Shown piece by piece: positions 54,076 through 63,251 of a DNA stretch of 64,000 nt. Origin of the DNA: Phyllobacterium lublinensis (lineage in GTDB: Bacteria; Pseudomonadota; Alphaproteobacteria; Rhizobiales; Rhizobiaceae). Each line of letters begins with the position of its first letter. Position 1 is the first letter of the stretch. The stretch spans positions 1-64,000 of the forward strand of contig NZ_JAIUDQ010000018.1 in the NCBI RefSeq assembly GCF_020164435.1. The letters are read 5' to 3'. Position numbers and translations under genes: made by a program. The notes under the pieces were generated by a model that was not told where the DNA came from, ran no database searches, and saw nothing but the letters and a program-made list of their open reading frames with translations.

Positions 54076-55610
54076 AGAGACTCCTGTGGCTCTGCGGCCA
54101 ATCTGCGGCTCACCTTGCCGGTGTCCGTCTTGGGCAAGCTCGTTCGAAATTCAACGGATTTGGGCACCATGAAATCTTCAAGGTTCTTCGAGCAGTGTCG
54201 TATGATTTCGCGATCCGTCAGTGCCGGGTCACTCAACACCACGATCGCGCGAATGGCCTGACCCAGCACCGGGTCAGGAATGCCGATGACCACGGCTTCG
54301 GCAATGCCCGGATGCGAGTGCAAGACAGTCTCGACTTCCTTCGGCGCTACCTTTTCACCGCGTGTCTTGATGATGTCGTCCTTGCGGCCGACAAAATAGA
54401 GGTAGCCGTCGCCATCCATTGAGAAGAGATCGCCCGTATAGAGGACTTTTTCCCATGGATTGAGGCCGGGTCGAAGCATCCGTGTCGTTGCCTCGTCGTT
54501 TTCCCAGTAGCCCTGCATGACATGCGGGCCCCGGATGACGAGTTCGCCAACGACACTAGGCGCTACCACCTTGCCTTCATCATCGACAACGAAGGCCTCC
54601 GTGTTCGGAATGGCAATTCCTACGGAGCCGGGGCGATGATCAAGCTGCTCGGGAGGCAGATAGGTACAGCGCTTGCATTCGGTCAGGCCATACATGGAGT
54701 ATAGCCGAACGCCCGGAAACAGTTCGCGCAACCGGGCAATGTGCGCCGGCGGCAGGGCCGCGGCCGTGTTTGTGATGTAGCGCAGATCCGGGAGAAACCC
54801 TGGTTCGATATCGCGCATCTGCAAGATCAACGCAGCCATCGTCGGCACAAGCGGGAAACCGGTGACGTGCTCGCGTCGCATGACATCGAAGATGGCTTGC
54901 GGAAAACTGAACGACGTCTCCAGAACGAGTGTCGCCCCGGTGCGAATTGTCATGAACAGTTGGTAAAGGCCGTAGTCGAATGCCAGCGGCAGCACATTGA
55001 GAATGATGTCGTCTTCGACATTCTGAACATATGTCGTGATGGATGTCGCCGCCGCCTCGATGTTGCGGTGGTTTATCATCACACCCTTGGGGCGTCCTGT
55101 AGAACCTGACGTGTAGATCAGCATCGCGAGATCAACATCGATTCCGCCATGCGGAACAGGCATGGGCTCAACCTGCAACAGGCTGTCGAACGAACGGGCA
55201 TTGGGAGTTGCAAGCGTTTCGTTCTTCGTCACAACGATGAGATCGCAGGACGTCTTGTCGCCAAACGCCTCGACGGCGATGGGGGCGAGCTTTTCCTGTG
55301 CGATGATCGCCCGGGCCCGGCAGTTTTCGATGATGTAGGCGAGCTTGTCGGCCTTTGTTGATGCGTTGATCGGGCTGAACACCGCGCCGGCTTTCAAAAT
55401 TGCGTAGATCGCGACCGTCGCTTCCCAGCAATTGTTCATGAAGACAAGGACGCGGTCGCCGCGCGTGACGCCCTGCGACCAGAGAGCTGCTGCCAACCGG
55501 TCGGAACGGTCGTCGAGTTCGGCATAGGTCAGTCGTTCGCCGCCCGCGACCAGTACGGTTTTGTCGCCCAATCTTTTCGCATTCTGCCGGAGAATTTCCT
55601 CAATACGCAT
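54072..55610 (-). CDS. AMP-dependent acyl/aryl-acid ligase
   Basis: A 512-residue adenylate-forming enzyme of the ANL superfamily. Motifs in order: YTSGSTGRPKGV, a MYGLTE core, YTGDLFSMDGDGY and the C-terminal GRKDDIIKTRGEKVAP hinge with the late PKTDTGKVSRR lysine. It activates a carboxylic acid as AMP ester and would load it on the carrier protein encoded just upstream at 55633-55902. It overlaps nadE by four bases and resembles the ligases seen in exosortase-linked polysaccharide loci. The first ATG is at 55610; the reading frame upstream of it is a shadow of the carrier gene. Confidence 0.9.
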   Translation of the reverse strand: MRIEEILRQNAKRLGDKTVLVAGGERLTYAELDDRSDRLAAALWSQGVTRGDRVLVFMNNCWEATVAIYAILKAGAVFSPINASTKADKLAYIIENCRARAIIAQEKLAPIAVEAFGDKTSCDLIVVTKNETLATPNARSFDSLLQVEPMPVPHGGIDVDLAMLIYTSGSTGRPKGVMINHRNIEAAATSITTYVQNVEDDIILNVLPLAFDYGLYQLFMTIRTGATLVLETSFSFPQAIFDVMRREHVTGFPLVPTMAALILQMRDIEPGFLPDLRYITNTAAALPPAHIARLRELFPGVRLYSMYGLTECKRCTYLPPEQLDHRPGSVGIAIPNTEAFVVDDEGKVVAPSVVGELVIRGPHVMQGYWENDEATTRMLRPGLNPWEKVLYTGDLFSMDGDGYLYFVGRKDDIIKTRGEKVAPKEVETVLHSHPGIAEAVVIGIPDPVLGQAIRAIVVLSDPALTDREIIRHCSKNLEDFMVPKSVEFRTSLPKTDTGKVSRRLAAEPQESL

Positions 55611-55632
55611 GACGAAACTCGTCTTTCCCGGA

Positions 55633-55902
55633 TCAAGCGACCGATTTCTGGGGAACTGCCTTGCTTGCGACAAAGGCGGTGATGCTGCCGATCGAATCGA
55701 GGTTGGCGGGGACGATCTCCGCATCCTGGATGCTGATCTGGAAAGTATCTTCCAGGAAGGTGACCAGTTCGAGGACGCCGGTGGAGTCGATGACATCCGT
55801 TTCGATGAGCGATGTGTCATCCTCGAGTGGATGGCTGGTATCGCCAAACAGATAGTTCTCAACGATGAAGTTTCTTATTTGTGCGTTGATAACCGAAGTC
55901 AT
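55633..55902 (-). CDS. acyl carrier protein-like
   Basis: An 89-residue helical carrier protein. The phosphopantetheine site is in DVIDSTGVLELVTFLE, with the Ser of DSTG (instead of the DSL of fatty-acid carriers) as attachment point, as in specialised carriers linked to polysaccharide loci. It lies between asnB and the ligase gene. ATG 55902 is six bases after AAAGGA; ATG 55908 is too close to it. Confidence 0.85.
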   Translation of the reverse strand: MTSVINAQIRNFIVENYLFGDTSHPLEDDTSLIETDVIDSTGVLELVTFLEDTFQISIQDAEIVPANLDSIGSITAFVASKAVPQKSVA

Positions 55903-55913
55903 GTCCATTCCTT

Positions 55914-57863
55914 TCAAGCCGCTGCAACCGTTTGTCGGTTTGTCTGATTTGTGAATTTTTGGTGCCACAATTGCGTGGAAAGAATGCCGACGAACGCGGA
56001 GTCATCCCGATACCCGGTGGGGGCATTACGGGTGCATTTTTCCAGCAATTTCGCTACGGCGGGCGCATTGAACAGTCCGGCATCAGCGATGGCGTCTGAC
56101 CCCATGTGCTCCCGCACGTATTCAGGCAGTCCGGCAGCCGTGAATGACTGGCTGTCCGGGGCGCGGTAAGGCTGCTTCTGACGCGCCGTGATCGACGCCG
56201 GCACCAGATCTCGCGTTGCCTGTTTGAGGATGTGCTTTTCGCCCAATCCCTTCAGCTTCATGCCAACCGGCACGCGCGAAGCAAATTCGACGAGGCGATG
56301 ATCAAGGAAGGGGAACCGGCCCTCCAGTCCGTGAGCCATGGCCATCCGGTCACTCTGGCAGCAAAGGATATAGCCAGGCAGAAGGAGCGAGGTCTCCAGA
56401 TACTGCGCCTGATGCAAGGGATGCCACCGGGCATAATCCTTCGGCAGGCTCGATACGAGGTCTTCTGTCGCGTCATAGCCCTTCAGTGCTTCGCGCAGTT
56501 CGGGGGAGAAGAACATCTTCGTCGCAGCGGTTCCGCGGAAACGCGGCCGATGCGAATGCAGAGGATCATCGATGCCGTCCACGCCGGCACCGAAGAACGC
56601 CGCCAGATACTCTGGGGTCTGTTGCTTCAGGCCCGGCAGATAGGGGTAGAGCTTGCGGAAGAGATGGGGGCGGATGCGTGATTCGGGCTGACGTGCGCAG
56701 AACCGCCTGACCTTGGCTTCGCGGAAAATGTCATAGCCTGCAAAAACCTCGTCGGCGCCTTCCCCTGTCAAAACAACCTTGTAGCCTTCATTATGGGCAA
56801 GATGCGAAAGCAGATAGAGTGGCGCTGGCGCCGTCCGGAGAATGGGCCGTTCCGTATGTTCAACGACGGACGGGAATATGGCGGCGATATCGCTCTTGCT
56901 GCAGGACAGTGAAGAATGTCTGGTGCCAAGCGCCTCAACCATCTGCATCTGGAAGGCGGTCTCGTCATGCTCCACAGTATCGAAGCCGATCGAGAAGGTC
57001 CGCAGCTGGTCCGGCACGATACGGGCCGCTATGGCTGATACAACCGACGAATCCAGCCCGCCCGACAGATAGGAGCCCACGGGAACATCGGCCCTGAGGC
57101 GAATACGCGTTGCGTCGGTCAGGAGGTGTCTGAGTTCCTCGCCGACATCGCTCTCCGAACGGCCTGCGCTGGCCGAATCGAGGTCGGGATACTCCAGCTG
57201 CCAATAGGGCGCAACCTTGGTCCGTTGATCTTCAACGATCATCAGGTGAGCAGGCGGCAGTTCGGATATACCCTTGAAGATGGTGCGTGGCGCAATGGGT
57301 GTCCACAATGTGAATATCTGGTCGAGACCATATGGGTCGATCTCGGCAGCCACGCCTGGAACGCGCAGCAATGCCTTGATTTCCGAAGCGAAGAAGAGTG
57401 TGCCTCCGCTCCAGGTGTAGAACAGCGGCCGGACACCCATTCTGTCACGCGCAAGCATCATGCGACGCCGCTTCTTGTCCCAGAGGGCAAAGGCGAAATC
57501 ACCGTTGAGCATCTTGACGCAATCCGGCCCCATCTCCTCATAAAGATGCAGGATGACTTCCGTGTCACTGCCGGTACGGAACCGGTGGCCCTGCGCGATC
57601 AGATCGTCACGCAGCTCGACATAGTTGAAGACTTCGCCATTATAGCTGATGACCAGATCGCCGCTGGCGCTTTCCATTGGTTGCTGACCGTCCGCGAGGC
57701 CTACGATCGACAGACGCATGTGACCGAGACCCGCGCCGTCAGCTACATACGTGCCATTCTCGTCAGGTCCGCGATGTGCAATCGCCTGGATCATTTGGCG
57801 CAAAAGCGTCGTGCCGTCCTCGAAGACGCTAGCCGCCCCGCAATAGCCCGCAATCCCACACAT
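55914..57863 (-). CDS. asnB: asparagine synthase (glutamine-hydrolysing) family, EPS-associated
   Basis: A 649-residue amidotransferase. Cys2 of MCGIAGY starts the class II glutaminase domain, and SGGLDSS (about 264-270) starts the synthetase domain. In this setting it resembles amidotransferase 1 of exosortase A-type polysaccharide loci rather than a general asparagine enzyme. It leads the minus-strand operon asnB - carrier - ligase - nadE - hydrolase - polymerase. The acceptor could be a sugar acid or an acyl group on the carrier. Confidence 0.92.
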   Translation of the reverse strand: MCGIAGYCGAASVFEDGTTLLRQMIQAIAHRGPDENGTYVADGAGLGHMRLSIVGLADGQQPMESASGDLVISYNGEVFNYVELRDDLIAQGHRFRTGSDTEVILHLYEEMGPDCVKMLNGDFAFALWDKKRRRMMLARDRMGVRPLFYTWSGGTLFFASEIKALLRVPGVAAEIDPYGLDQIFTLWTPIAPRTIFKGISELPPAHLMIVEDQRTKVAPYWQLEYPDLDSASAGRSESDVGEELRHLLTDATRIRLRADVPVGSYLSGGLDSSVVSAIAARIVPDQLRTFSIGFDTVEHDETAFQMQMVEALGTRHSSLSCSKSDIAAIFPSVVEHTERPILRTAPAPLYLLSHLAHNEGYKVVLTGEGADEVFAGYDIFREAKVRRFCARQPESRIRPHLFRKLYPYLPGLKQQTPEYLAAFFGAGVDGIDDPLHSHRPRFRGTAATKMFFSPELREALKGYDATEDLVSSLPKDYARWHPLHQAQYLETSLLLPGYILCCQSDRMAMAHGLEGRFPFLDHRLVEFASRVPVGMKLKGLGEKHILKQATRDLVPASITARQKQPYRAPDSQSFTAAGLPEYVREHMGSDAIADAGLFNAPAVAKLLEKCTRNAPTGYRDDSAFVGILSTQLWHQKFTNQTNRQTVAAA

Positions 57864-58221
57864 CTATTCGATGCTCCCCAACCATTCTTCTTTTTATCGG
57901 CGGGTTAAAGACCCCTTCCGAGAAGGGTATAATATGGACCTCAGGGGTCAATAAATAATAGGAGTTAAACGTTATGGTAATACTAGGTAGGAGAGTAATT
58001 TTTAAGCAAAGCAATTGCCCAAAACTTGGGTTTTTGCACCAGATTCGGGCGGTATAATCATAAGGGATTAAGTTGCTCGCCCGATGTTTGAAATCTAAAG
58101 AAAATTCAGATTCCGGTACGTCGAATTCATTATGTGAAATCTATCATTGATTAATTGTCACCTGTGCTGAGCCTTATAATATTAACAGCAAGATTCGTAA
58201 GAAATTGTTCTGGGGCAAAGT
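57864..58221. promoter_or_regulatory. divergent asnB/exoF-like promoter region
   Basis: About 360 bases with no gene. For the right-hand gene a perfect -10 box TATAAT lies at 58175-58180 with a poor -35 (TTAATT, 58151-58156, 18-base spacing). Hairpin-like AGGGGTC/GACC sequences near 57910-57945 flank the asnB side. Both operons probably start here. Confidence 0.45.
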
Positions 58222-59610
58222 ATGATGGGGCTAAGGTTTGCAGGGTCGATCCGTGTGATCGTTCGGACCATTCTGACTGCAGCGTTTGCAGTGCTTGCGC
58301 TTGCCGTTTCTCCTTTGCCTTCACAGGCGGATGACGCATACAAGCTTGCTCCTTATACACGAGTAAGGTTGACGGTCGTCGAATGGGTCGCCTCGCGCGG
58401 TGAATACCGCGAATGGACGGCATTGAACGGCGAATACGCGATCTCCGAATCGGGAACGGTGCTATTGCCGCTGGTTGGCACGCTTGAAGTGTCGGCCATG
58501 GATACGGCAACCATGGCAACGGAAGTGGCAAAGCGAATCCAGAAGACGACAGGCCTCGTTGCAATGCCCAACGTCGCCGTCCAGATTGTCGAATATCCGC
58601 CGGTATTTCTTGTCGGCAATGTGGAGCGGCCCGGAGAGTACCGCTTCCGTCCGGGGCTGACTGTCTTGCAGGCCGTCGCACTTGCTGGCGGCCGCTATCG
58701 CCCGCGGGAGGAGGCGAGAACCGTTGAGCAGATCCAGTACCTTGGAGAATTGCAGGCGGTACACGGCGAGATGGTCCGCACCCTTGCCCGAATCGCCCGC
58801 CTGAAGGCGGAGGTTGCTGGTGCAAAGGAAATCCAGTTTCCCGACAACCTGACGGAAATGGCCGACGCCCCCAGTGTCGATGCAATTTTTGCCGAGGAAC
58901 GTGCCGTCTTCACCGCCCAGGCAAACGGGATCGATCGTCAGCTCGAAAACCTCGAAGCACTGCGCCAGCTTTTCGCTGACGAGATCAAGGTTCTGCAGGA
59001 AAAGGTCGCCGGACAGGAAAAGCAGATCAAGTTGATGGACGAAGAGCTGGAGGCTGTTAAGCCGCTCGTCGAACGCGGCATTGCAACAACCTCCCGGCAG
59101 TCGGAACTGCAGCGCATCATAACGGCATTGCAGTCTGACCGGCTGGACCAGGTCACCGCCATCATGCGGGCCCGCCAGAACATCAGCCAGGCCAGCCGTG
59201 ATTCGCAAAATCTCATCAGCCAGCGCCAGACGACGGCCTCCACCGAGCTGCAGACCGCGCAGGCTGCCCTGGACCAGCTCAAGGTAAGGCAGGAGACTGC
59301 GCAGCGGCTCCTCGTGGCTGCCGGTTCCATCATCGCCGGCCAGAAACCGGGCGAAAAGCAGGAGCCGGATCTGGTATTTGCAATCGTCAGAAAGACGCAA
59401 GGGCAGCCTGTCGAGATGGCAGCAGACGAAGATACGGTACTTGTACCGGGGGATGTGCTCAGGGCGTCTCTCAACGTGAAATTCTCGGGCAGAACAACAG
59501 CAGGTGTCCAGCCGGCAAACTCGTCGCAATCGACCGAGGGTGTCGCCGTCGCTTTGCCAATCCCTGCTGCAGCCGGCATCGGCGAGCAGCATAATAAGAA
59601 CACTCAATAA
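58222..59610 (+). CDS. exoF: ExoF-like polysaccharide export protein (OPX family)
   Basis: A 462-residue protein with a signal peptide (cleavage near SQA-38). It carries the Poly_export domain (YAISESGTVLLPLVGTLEVSAM) and a SLBB-like domain (VFLVGNVERPGEYRFRPGLTVLQAVALAGG), then a long periplasmic coiled-coil (about 190-390). This layout matches ExoF of Sinorhizobium rather than Wza. It provides the periplasmic/outer-membrane part of polymer export and lies 3 bases before the ExoP-like gene. Confidence 0.9.
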   Translation: MMGLRFAGSIRVIVRTILTAAFAVLALAVSPLPSQADDAYKLAPYTRVRLTVVEWVASRGEYREWTALNGEYAISESGTVLLPLVGTLEVSAMDTATMATEVAKRIQKTTGLVAMPNVAVQIVEYPPVFLVGNVERPGEYRFRPGLTVLQAVALAGGRYRPREEARTVEQIQYLGELQAVHGEMVRTLARIARLKAEVAGAKEIQFPDNLTEMADAPSVDAIFAEERAVFTAQANGIDRQLENLEALRQLFADEIKVLQEKVAGQEKQIKLMDEELEAVKPLVERGIATTSRQSELQRIITALQSDRLDQVTAIMRARQNISQASRDSQNLISQRQTTASTELQTAQAALDQLKVRQETAQRLLVAAGSIIAGQKPGEKQEPDLVFAIVRKTQGQPVEMAADEDTVLVPGDVLRASLNVKFSGRTTAGVQPANSSQSTEGVAVALPIPAAAGIGEQHNKNTQ

Positions 59611-59613
59611 GCA

Positions 59614-61926
59614 ATGGGGCTTTGGAATACGCGCATGCAAAGACATAGGCAAACTGATGTTTCGTCGGACGACAACCAGGCCGAGGCAAACCTCATTGGT
59701 CTGCGGGATATCGTCGGCTTTCTCGTACGCAACTGGAAAACCATTGCAGGCTCGGCGATGGCGTTCACCGTTCTCGGCATCGTCTATCTTTCGGTGGCGG
59801 AGCCGACCTTCACCGCAACTGCCCGTATCGTCATCGATCCGGAACAGGCCCGTATCGCCTCACAGGACGCCGTTTCGGGAACGATCGTGATCGAAACAGG
59901 CGAGGTTGAAAGCCAGGTGGAAATCATCCGGTCCGAAGCCATGGCCAAGAGTGTCATCGAAGAGCTTGGGATGACGGAGGATCCAGAGCTGCAGGAAGGC
60001 CGCTCCCTACTGTCCTATGTCATGTTTTGGCGTCACGAAGACGAAGCGGCTCCCATTGCTCCCGAGTGGGTGATGCGAAAGACCGTCGCCGGATTTCTGG
60101 AGCGCTTGCGGGTGTGGCGCGTCGGCCAGTCCTATGTCCTTGACGTGGCCTACACATCTACGGATCCGGTAAAGGCAGCGTCCGTCGCCAACGCGACCGC
60201 ACAAGCCTATATCAAGGCTGGCCTGGAGGCCAAATCAACGGCGGCGAAGAGTGGCGCCGGGTGGCTGGAAAGCCGTCTCGCCGAAATCAGCAAGCAGGCC
60301 AATGAGTCTGCGCAGGCCGTCGAGGATTTCCGCAACCAGAATCATATTTCACAGGCTGGCGCCACGTCTCTCGATGAGCAGCAGCTCGCCGAAACCAACA
60401 CGCAGCTTTCTGCGGCAAAGGCTGACACCGCCGCCGAGAAAGCCAAGCTTGCCATGATCGAGCGTTTCCTGCAGTCCGATACGCCGGTCGATGGTTACGT
60501 TGATGAAGCCTTGCGCAGCATCCAGATCACGGCGCTGCGCGAGCGCCTCAATGCTGCTTCCACCCAGCTGCAGGAATTGAAGAGCCGTTACGGTGACAGC
60601 GGCACAGCAGTACAGGCGGCAGAGCAGGAAATTGCGCGGCTGAAGGGCGAAGTGCGCGCGGAACTGGTTCGTATCGGCCAGGTTTACAGGTCCAACCTTG
60701 AAGCCGCACAGCGCCGCGAACAATACGTCAACGAGCAGTTGCAGGCCACGATAAAGTCTGGCCTGGACAAGGGCATGGCGCGTGTCCAGCTCGGAGAACT
60801 GGAGAGCCGCGCCAACACCTATCGACAGATGTACCAGAGTGTCATGCAGCAGCTCATCTCAGCCCTGCAGCAGGAATCCTTCCCGGTGGGCGACTCCCGG
60901 TTGGTCTCGGAGGCTGCTACGCCTCTCGGCAAGTCGTGGCCCAAGGGCTCGCTGATTCTGGCGCTGTCCGTTGTCTTGGGTAGTCTGACCGGCCTCGCCA
61001 TTTCGGCAGTACGGGAAGTAAGCGACCGCAGGATCAAGACCGACGGGCGCCTTCGCCGGGAGCTCGGTCTGAACCGGCTCGGCACATTGCCCTATGTTCC
61101 GAGCAGGGCCATTACGAAGTCATCTTCACAAGACCAGTTCAAACTCTTGAGCTATGTCATGGACCACCCCAACGAAGCCTTTTCCGATGCTGTACGCAGC
61201 ACCAAGGCATCGCTGGATCTGATATTGCGCCGTCAGGGCGCAAAGGTGATCGGCATTACATCGGCACTGCCGGGTGAGGGGAAGACGACGATTGCGAGCA
61301 ATCTTGCCCAGCTTTACGCGGCCACGGGTTCGCGAACGATGCTCATCGATGCCTGTGCATCGAATCCTACATTGAGCCGGGTCTTTGCAACGCTTACCCA
61401 ACCGATGCATCACCTGACCGAAGAAGTGGTGGTCCCCTCGATCGGCAAGAGCCGTCGTCAACGTGCCGCTGCCGGAAAGGAGAACAGCCATCAGGACGTT
61501 GCGAAGGCAGAGGAACCCCGACCGGGTGAGCCCTATCCCTCGGTATCCGTGATTACACCGCCCGCTCTGATGGTGGTCGATGAGATCACACACAACTCCA
61601 ACCAATCATACCGATACCTTAACCTTCAGGCGCTCGAGGCCCATCTGGACAGGCTCCGGGAGCAGCATGACATCATCATTCTCGACCTGCCTGACCTGAA
61701 ATCGACGGCCGATGCGCGCATTGTCAGTGCCATTGTCGATTGTGTCGTGCTGGCCGTTGGCGATCAGCAACGGGTAACGCTGGATGTGCTCAATGCCGCA
61801 ATCGCGAGCTGCGGGGGGCTCGACACAGATTCTGTTGGCGTCGTCTTCAACACACTACGCACCAGCAAGGCAACGGCTCCTGCCGCGGGATGGGTTAAAA
61901 GACAACATTCAAGATTGTTCAACTAG
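59614..61926 (+). CDS. exoP: ExoP-like polysaccharide co-polymerase with degenerate kinase domain
   Basis: A 770-residue Wzz/Wzc-type protein. Two transmembrane segments (about 45-65 and 450-470) flank a periplasmic coiled-coil domain that sets chain length. The cytoplasmic part has Walker A GEGKTT (554-559) and a Walker B-like IIILDLPDL. The Walker A' motif reads IDACAS (578-583) where BY-kinases have IDxDxR, so the second Asp and the Arg are missing. No tyrosine cluster is present at the C-terminus. It may bind nucleotide without acting as a kinase. It begins three bases after the exoF stop. Confidence 0.88.
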   Translation: MGLWNTRMQRHRQTDVSSDDNQAEANLIGLRDIVGFLVRNWKTIAGSAMAFTVLGIVYLSVAEPTFTATARIVIDPEQARIASQDAVSGTIVIETGEVESQVEIIRSEAMAKSVIEELGMTEDPELQEGRSLLSYVMFWRHEDEAAPIAPEWVMRKTVAGFLERLRVWRVGQSYVLDVAYTSTDPVKAASVANATAQAYIKAGLEAKSTAAKSGAGWLESRLAEISKQANESAQAVEDFRNQNHISQAGATSLDEQQLAETNTQLSAAKADTAAEKAKLAMIERFLQSDTPVDGYVDEALRSIQITALRERLNAASTQLQELKSRYGDSGTAVQAAEQEIARLKGEVRAELVRIGQVYRSNLEAAQRREQYVNEQLQATIKSGLDKGMARVQLGELESRANTYRQMYQSVMQQLISALQQESFPVGDSRLVSEAATPLGKSWPKGSLILALSVVLGSLTGLAISAVREVSDRRIKTDGRLRRELGLNRLGTLPYVPSRAITKSSSQDQFKLLSYVMDHPNEAFSDAVRSTKASLDLILRRQGAKVIGITSALPGEGKTTIASNLAQLYAATGSRTMLIDACASNPTLSRVFATLTQPMHHLTEEVVVPSIGKSRRQRAAAGKENSHQDVAKAEEPRPGEPYPSVSVITPPALMVVDEITHNSNQSYRYLNLQALEAHLDRLREQHDIIILDLPDLKSTADARIVSAIVDCVVLAVGDQQRVTLDVLNAAIASCGGLDTDSVGVVFNTLRTSKATAPAAGWVKRQHSRLFN

Positions 61927-61946
61927 CTCTAGGGGTGGAGTAAGAC

Positions 61947-62867
61947 ATGGCGTCTGATGTAAAACGTCAGCTAAGAATTGGGGTTGGCATACCTTCAACA
62001 GGACGGGCCGATATTCTGGCCGGCACCGTTCCGTTGATCGACAAGCAAACGTGTCTGCCGGAGAAGATCGTCCTTTGTACATTGAAGCCGTCGGACGTTC
62101 CCGAAAACATCGGCGATGGCATGACGGTGCCGGTAACGACGCTGATTTCATCGTCAGGATTGGCCAAGCAGCGCAACGAGATTCTTAAAGAGCTTGCCGA
62201 TATGGATGTCCTCGTCTTTCTTGACGACGATTTTCTCATGGCACCCAACTATATCGCGGAAGTTGAGCGGTTGTTTCTAGAGCAAAGGGATATCGTCGTT
62301 GCGACAGGTGATGTCCTCGTCGACGGTATCGGGACACCCGGGATCCAGGTATCGGAGGGTTCCGTGATCTTGAAAGCCTTCCTTCAGAACCCGGAAGAAG
62401 GCCCTGAAGTTCTTGAAGAGGTCTATAACGGCTATGGCTGCAACATGTCTCTGCGCATGGATGTCCTCAGGCGCCACAACCTCTGGTTTGACGAGAACTT
62501 GCCGCTTTATTGCTGGCTGGAGGATGTGGACCTGAGCCGCCTGCTCGCAAAACATGGGCGGATCGTAAAATCCAACAAGCAGCGGGGCATCCACCTGGGC
62601 GTCAAGAGTGGACGAACATCAGGGATCAAGCTGGGATACTCACAGATTGCCAATCCGCATTATCTGGCTCGAAAGGGCACAATGCTGACCTCGATGGCTC
62701 TGACCATGGCAACCAAGAATATCCTGGCCAATGCGTTTGGCAGCTTGTCGCCGGAGTCTTGGATAGATCGGAAAGGGCGCCTGAAAGGCAATGCCTTGGC
62801 CCTGCTCGATCTTGTCAGGGGCAGAATTTCGCCAAACGGCATTCTGACCGTGGAAAAAACCGACTAG
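61947..62867 (+). CDS. glycosyltransferase family 2 (EPS)
   Basis: A 306-residue GT-A glycosyltransferase. It opens IGVGIPSTGRADIL and has the metal-binding FLDDDF and the late WLEDVDLSRLLAKHG (ED-type catalytic base). It adds a sugar to the lipid-linked repeat unit. It is the last gene of the EPS locus, followed by a bidirectional terminator. Confidence 0.88.
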   Translation: MASDVKRQLRIGVGIPSTGRADILAGTVPLIDKQTCLPEKIVLCTLKPSDVPENIGDGMTVPVTTLISSSGLAKQRNEILKELADMDVLVFLDDDFLMAPNYIAEVERLFLEQRDIVVATGDVLVDGIGTPGIQVSEGSVILKAFLQNPEEGPEVLEEVYNGYGCNMSLRMDVLRRHNLWFDENLPLYCWLEDVDLSRLLAKHGRIVKSNKQRGIHLGVKSGRTSGIKLGYSQIANPHYLARKGTMLTSMALTMATKNILANAFGSLSPESWIDRKGRLKGNALALLDLVRGRISPNGILTVEKTD

Positions 62868-62878
62868 CTCATGCAAAC

Positions 62879-62906
62879 GGCGCCCGAAAGTTCGTTCGCG
62901 GGCGCC
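62879..62906. terminator. bidirectional terminator hairpin
   Basis: Perfect 8-bp arms GGCGCCCG (62879-62886) and CGGGCGCC (62899-62906) form a very GC-rich stem between two convergent genes. No strong T-run is present. It would end the EPS transcript and the DUF1127 gene. Confidence 0.7.
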
Positions 62907-62929
62907 TCCACCTGAAATCCAGGATCCGG

Positions 62930-63073
62930 TCAGTCGCAGGCGGCCCAGGCGATACGGCGTATGTCGGTGCGGTTGATGCCTAGATCAGCAAGATTGCGGT
63001 CGGTGCAGAGCCGAAGCTCGTAGAGGTTCTGCCGGTACTGGCGATATTTTTGGATGCGGTGGCGAAGGCTCAT
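62930..63073 (-). CDS. DUF1127 domain small protein
   Basis: A 47-residue Arg-rich protein with the DUF1127 pattern (YRQNLYELRLCTDRNLADLGINRTDIRRIAW). Short DUF1127 proteins in Rhizobiales take part in phosphate, RNA and stress-linked control, but this member is not assigned. ATG 63073 has the better spacing to AAGGGG; ATG 63079 is closer to it. Confidence 0.88.
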   Translation of the reverse strand: MSLRHRIQKYRQYRQNLYELRLCTDRNLADLGINRTDIRRIAWAACD

Positions 63074-63251
63074 TTTCATACCCCTTTTGTTTTTTGCCCT
63101 CCCTGCAAACAATGTGTTGTGATTTGTATCGATTGAAAATGATCAATGTTGCAGGGCAGCATTGATCTTGCTGCATGGCAACAAAGGGCTTCAAGCTGCG
63201 GCATGCTCCGGCTATAACGGAAGCAGACCCTAGCATCGTGGAGAAGCGACC

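Noticed and set aside
58462..59652. A 396-codon open frame antisense to the exoF-like gene
   Set aside because: Cys- and Arg-rich translation without motifs; shadow of a clear OPX gene.
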